Positions 12,966 through 13,121 of a DNA stretch of 13,121 nt are shown one piece after another. A program made the position numbers and the translations under genes. Position 1 is the first letter of the stretch, and each line of letters starts with the position of its first letter. Source of the DNA: Thermoproteota archaeon (GTDB lineage: Archaea > Korarchaeota > Korarchaeia > Korarchaeales > Korarchaeaceae); NCBI GenBank assembly GCA_015521385.1, contig WAOH01000154.1, positions 1 to 13,121 on the forward strand. Direction: 5' to 3'. The notes under the pieces are model-generated. The model did no database searches, was not told the DNA's origin, and was given only the letters and a program-made list of their open reading frames with translations.

Positions 12966-13121
12966 TCGCTACACCCCTCACCAACGCCTTCTTATCGACG
13001 ATTCCAACCAGCTCATCCCCGTCGAAGACAGGGATGGCGCTCACTCCCCATTCGATCATGTACCTGGCCGCTTTGGCGGCGTCCTCCTCCGGATTTAGCT
13101 TGATCTCGATCTCCTTCATTA
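12952..13121 (-). CDS. CBS-domain protein, C-terminal part (5' end outside window)
   Basis: The frame runs off the window's right edge and ends in TGA at 12952. The visible 55 or so residues form the latter part of one CBS motif: MKEIEIKLNPEEDAAKAARY, then a GVSAIPVFDGDELVGIVDKKAL segment. The Met at 13119 corresponds to the Met of the usual CBS opening motif, so the protein almost certainly continues upstream, though a tiny stand-alone protein starting there cannot be excluded. Its stop lies 14 nt inside the following four-CBS gene, so the two are co-transcribed and probably translationally coupled. Confidence 0.75.
   Translation of the reverse strand, partial: MKEIEIKLNPEEDAAKAARYMIEWGVSAIPVFDGDELVGIVDKKALVRGVANASE

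Noticed and set aside
1..13121. CRISPR array, insertion sequence, integrase or defence island
   Set aside because: No regular repeat-spacer array, transposase or integrase motifs were found; the tRNA genes are intact with no adjacent integrase or duplicated 3' fragment.

Overview
The window is a densely packed archaeal chromosome segment. Archaeal marker genes include the release factor aRF1, the Kae1 tRNA-modification enzyme, a type II methionine aminopeptidase, the Holliday junction resolvase Hjc, a tandem-repeat tRNA splicing endonuclease and a UbiA enzyme of ether-lipid synthesis. Genes are preceded by TATA-like boxes and GGTGA-type ribosome binding sites or are apparently leaderless. TTG and GTG starts are frequent, Arg codons are mostly AGG/AGA, and tRNA stems are almost pure G:C, which suggests a thermophile. 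I lean towards a TACK-group archaeon, possibly Korarchaeota, but the lineage is inference only.

Layout: (1) 19-582, minus: tRNA-Ala(CGC), tRNA-Ile(GAT) and an Fcf1-like PIN-domain gene, packed with gaps of 2 and about 14 nt behind one TATA box. (2) 631-1872, minus: aRF1, divergent from (3) 1935-3164, plus: a GlmU-like left-handed beta-helix sugar acyltransferase of the type best known from Bacteroidota. (4) 3165-3677: a tRNA cluster with Cys, Arg, Gly and Leu. (5) 3726-5611, minus: a MoxR AAA+ ATPase and a VWA-domain partner. (6) 5710-7897, minus: Sua5/TsaC, Kae1 and a cytidylate-kinase-like P-loop kinase. (7) 7955-9270, plus: methionine aminopeptidase and Hjc. (8) 9260-11283, minus: a Gfo/Idh/MocA oxidoreductase and EndA. 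(9) 11339-12193, plus: a digeranylgeranylglyceryl-phosphate-synthase-like UbiA protein. (10) 12177-13121, minus: a four-CBS-domain protein and the 3' end of another CBS-domain gene that runs off the window.

The common theme is tRNA biology and translation. Sua5 makes threonylcarbamoyl-AMP and Kae1 places it on A37 of ANN-decoding tRNAs; the tRNA-Ile(GAT) and tRNA-Arg(CCT) genes here are expected substrates. EndA removes tRNA introns, although none of the six tRNAs here has one. aRF1 terminates translation and methionine aminopeptidase trims new proteins. The GlmU-like protein and the oxidoreductase, which resembles UDP-GlcNAc 3-dehydrogenases, suggest nucleotide-sugar metabolism.

No CRISPR array, insertion sequence, integrase or prophage gene is visible. 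I found no clearly new multi-gene system. The main oddities are a Kae1 reading frame with no canonical start codon, an Asp in the NIKS motif of aRF1, a tRNA-Gly with C at position 33, a tRNA-tRNA-mRNA transcript in which tRNA 3' processing would create the mRNA 5' end, and a hairpin at the MoxR/VWA junction whose loop holds the MoxR stop codon.
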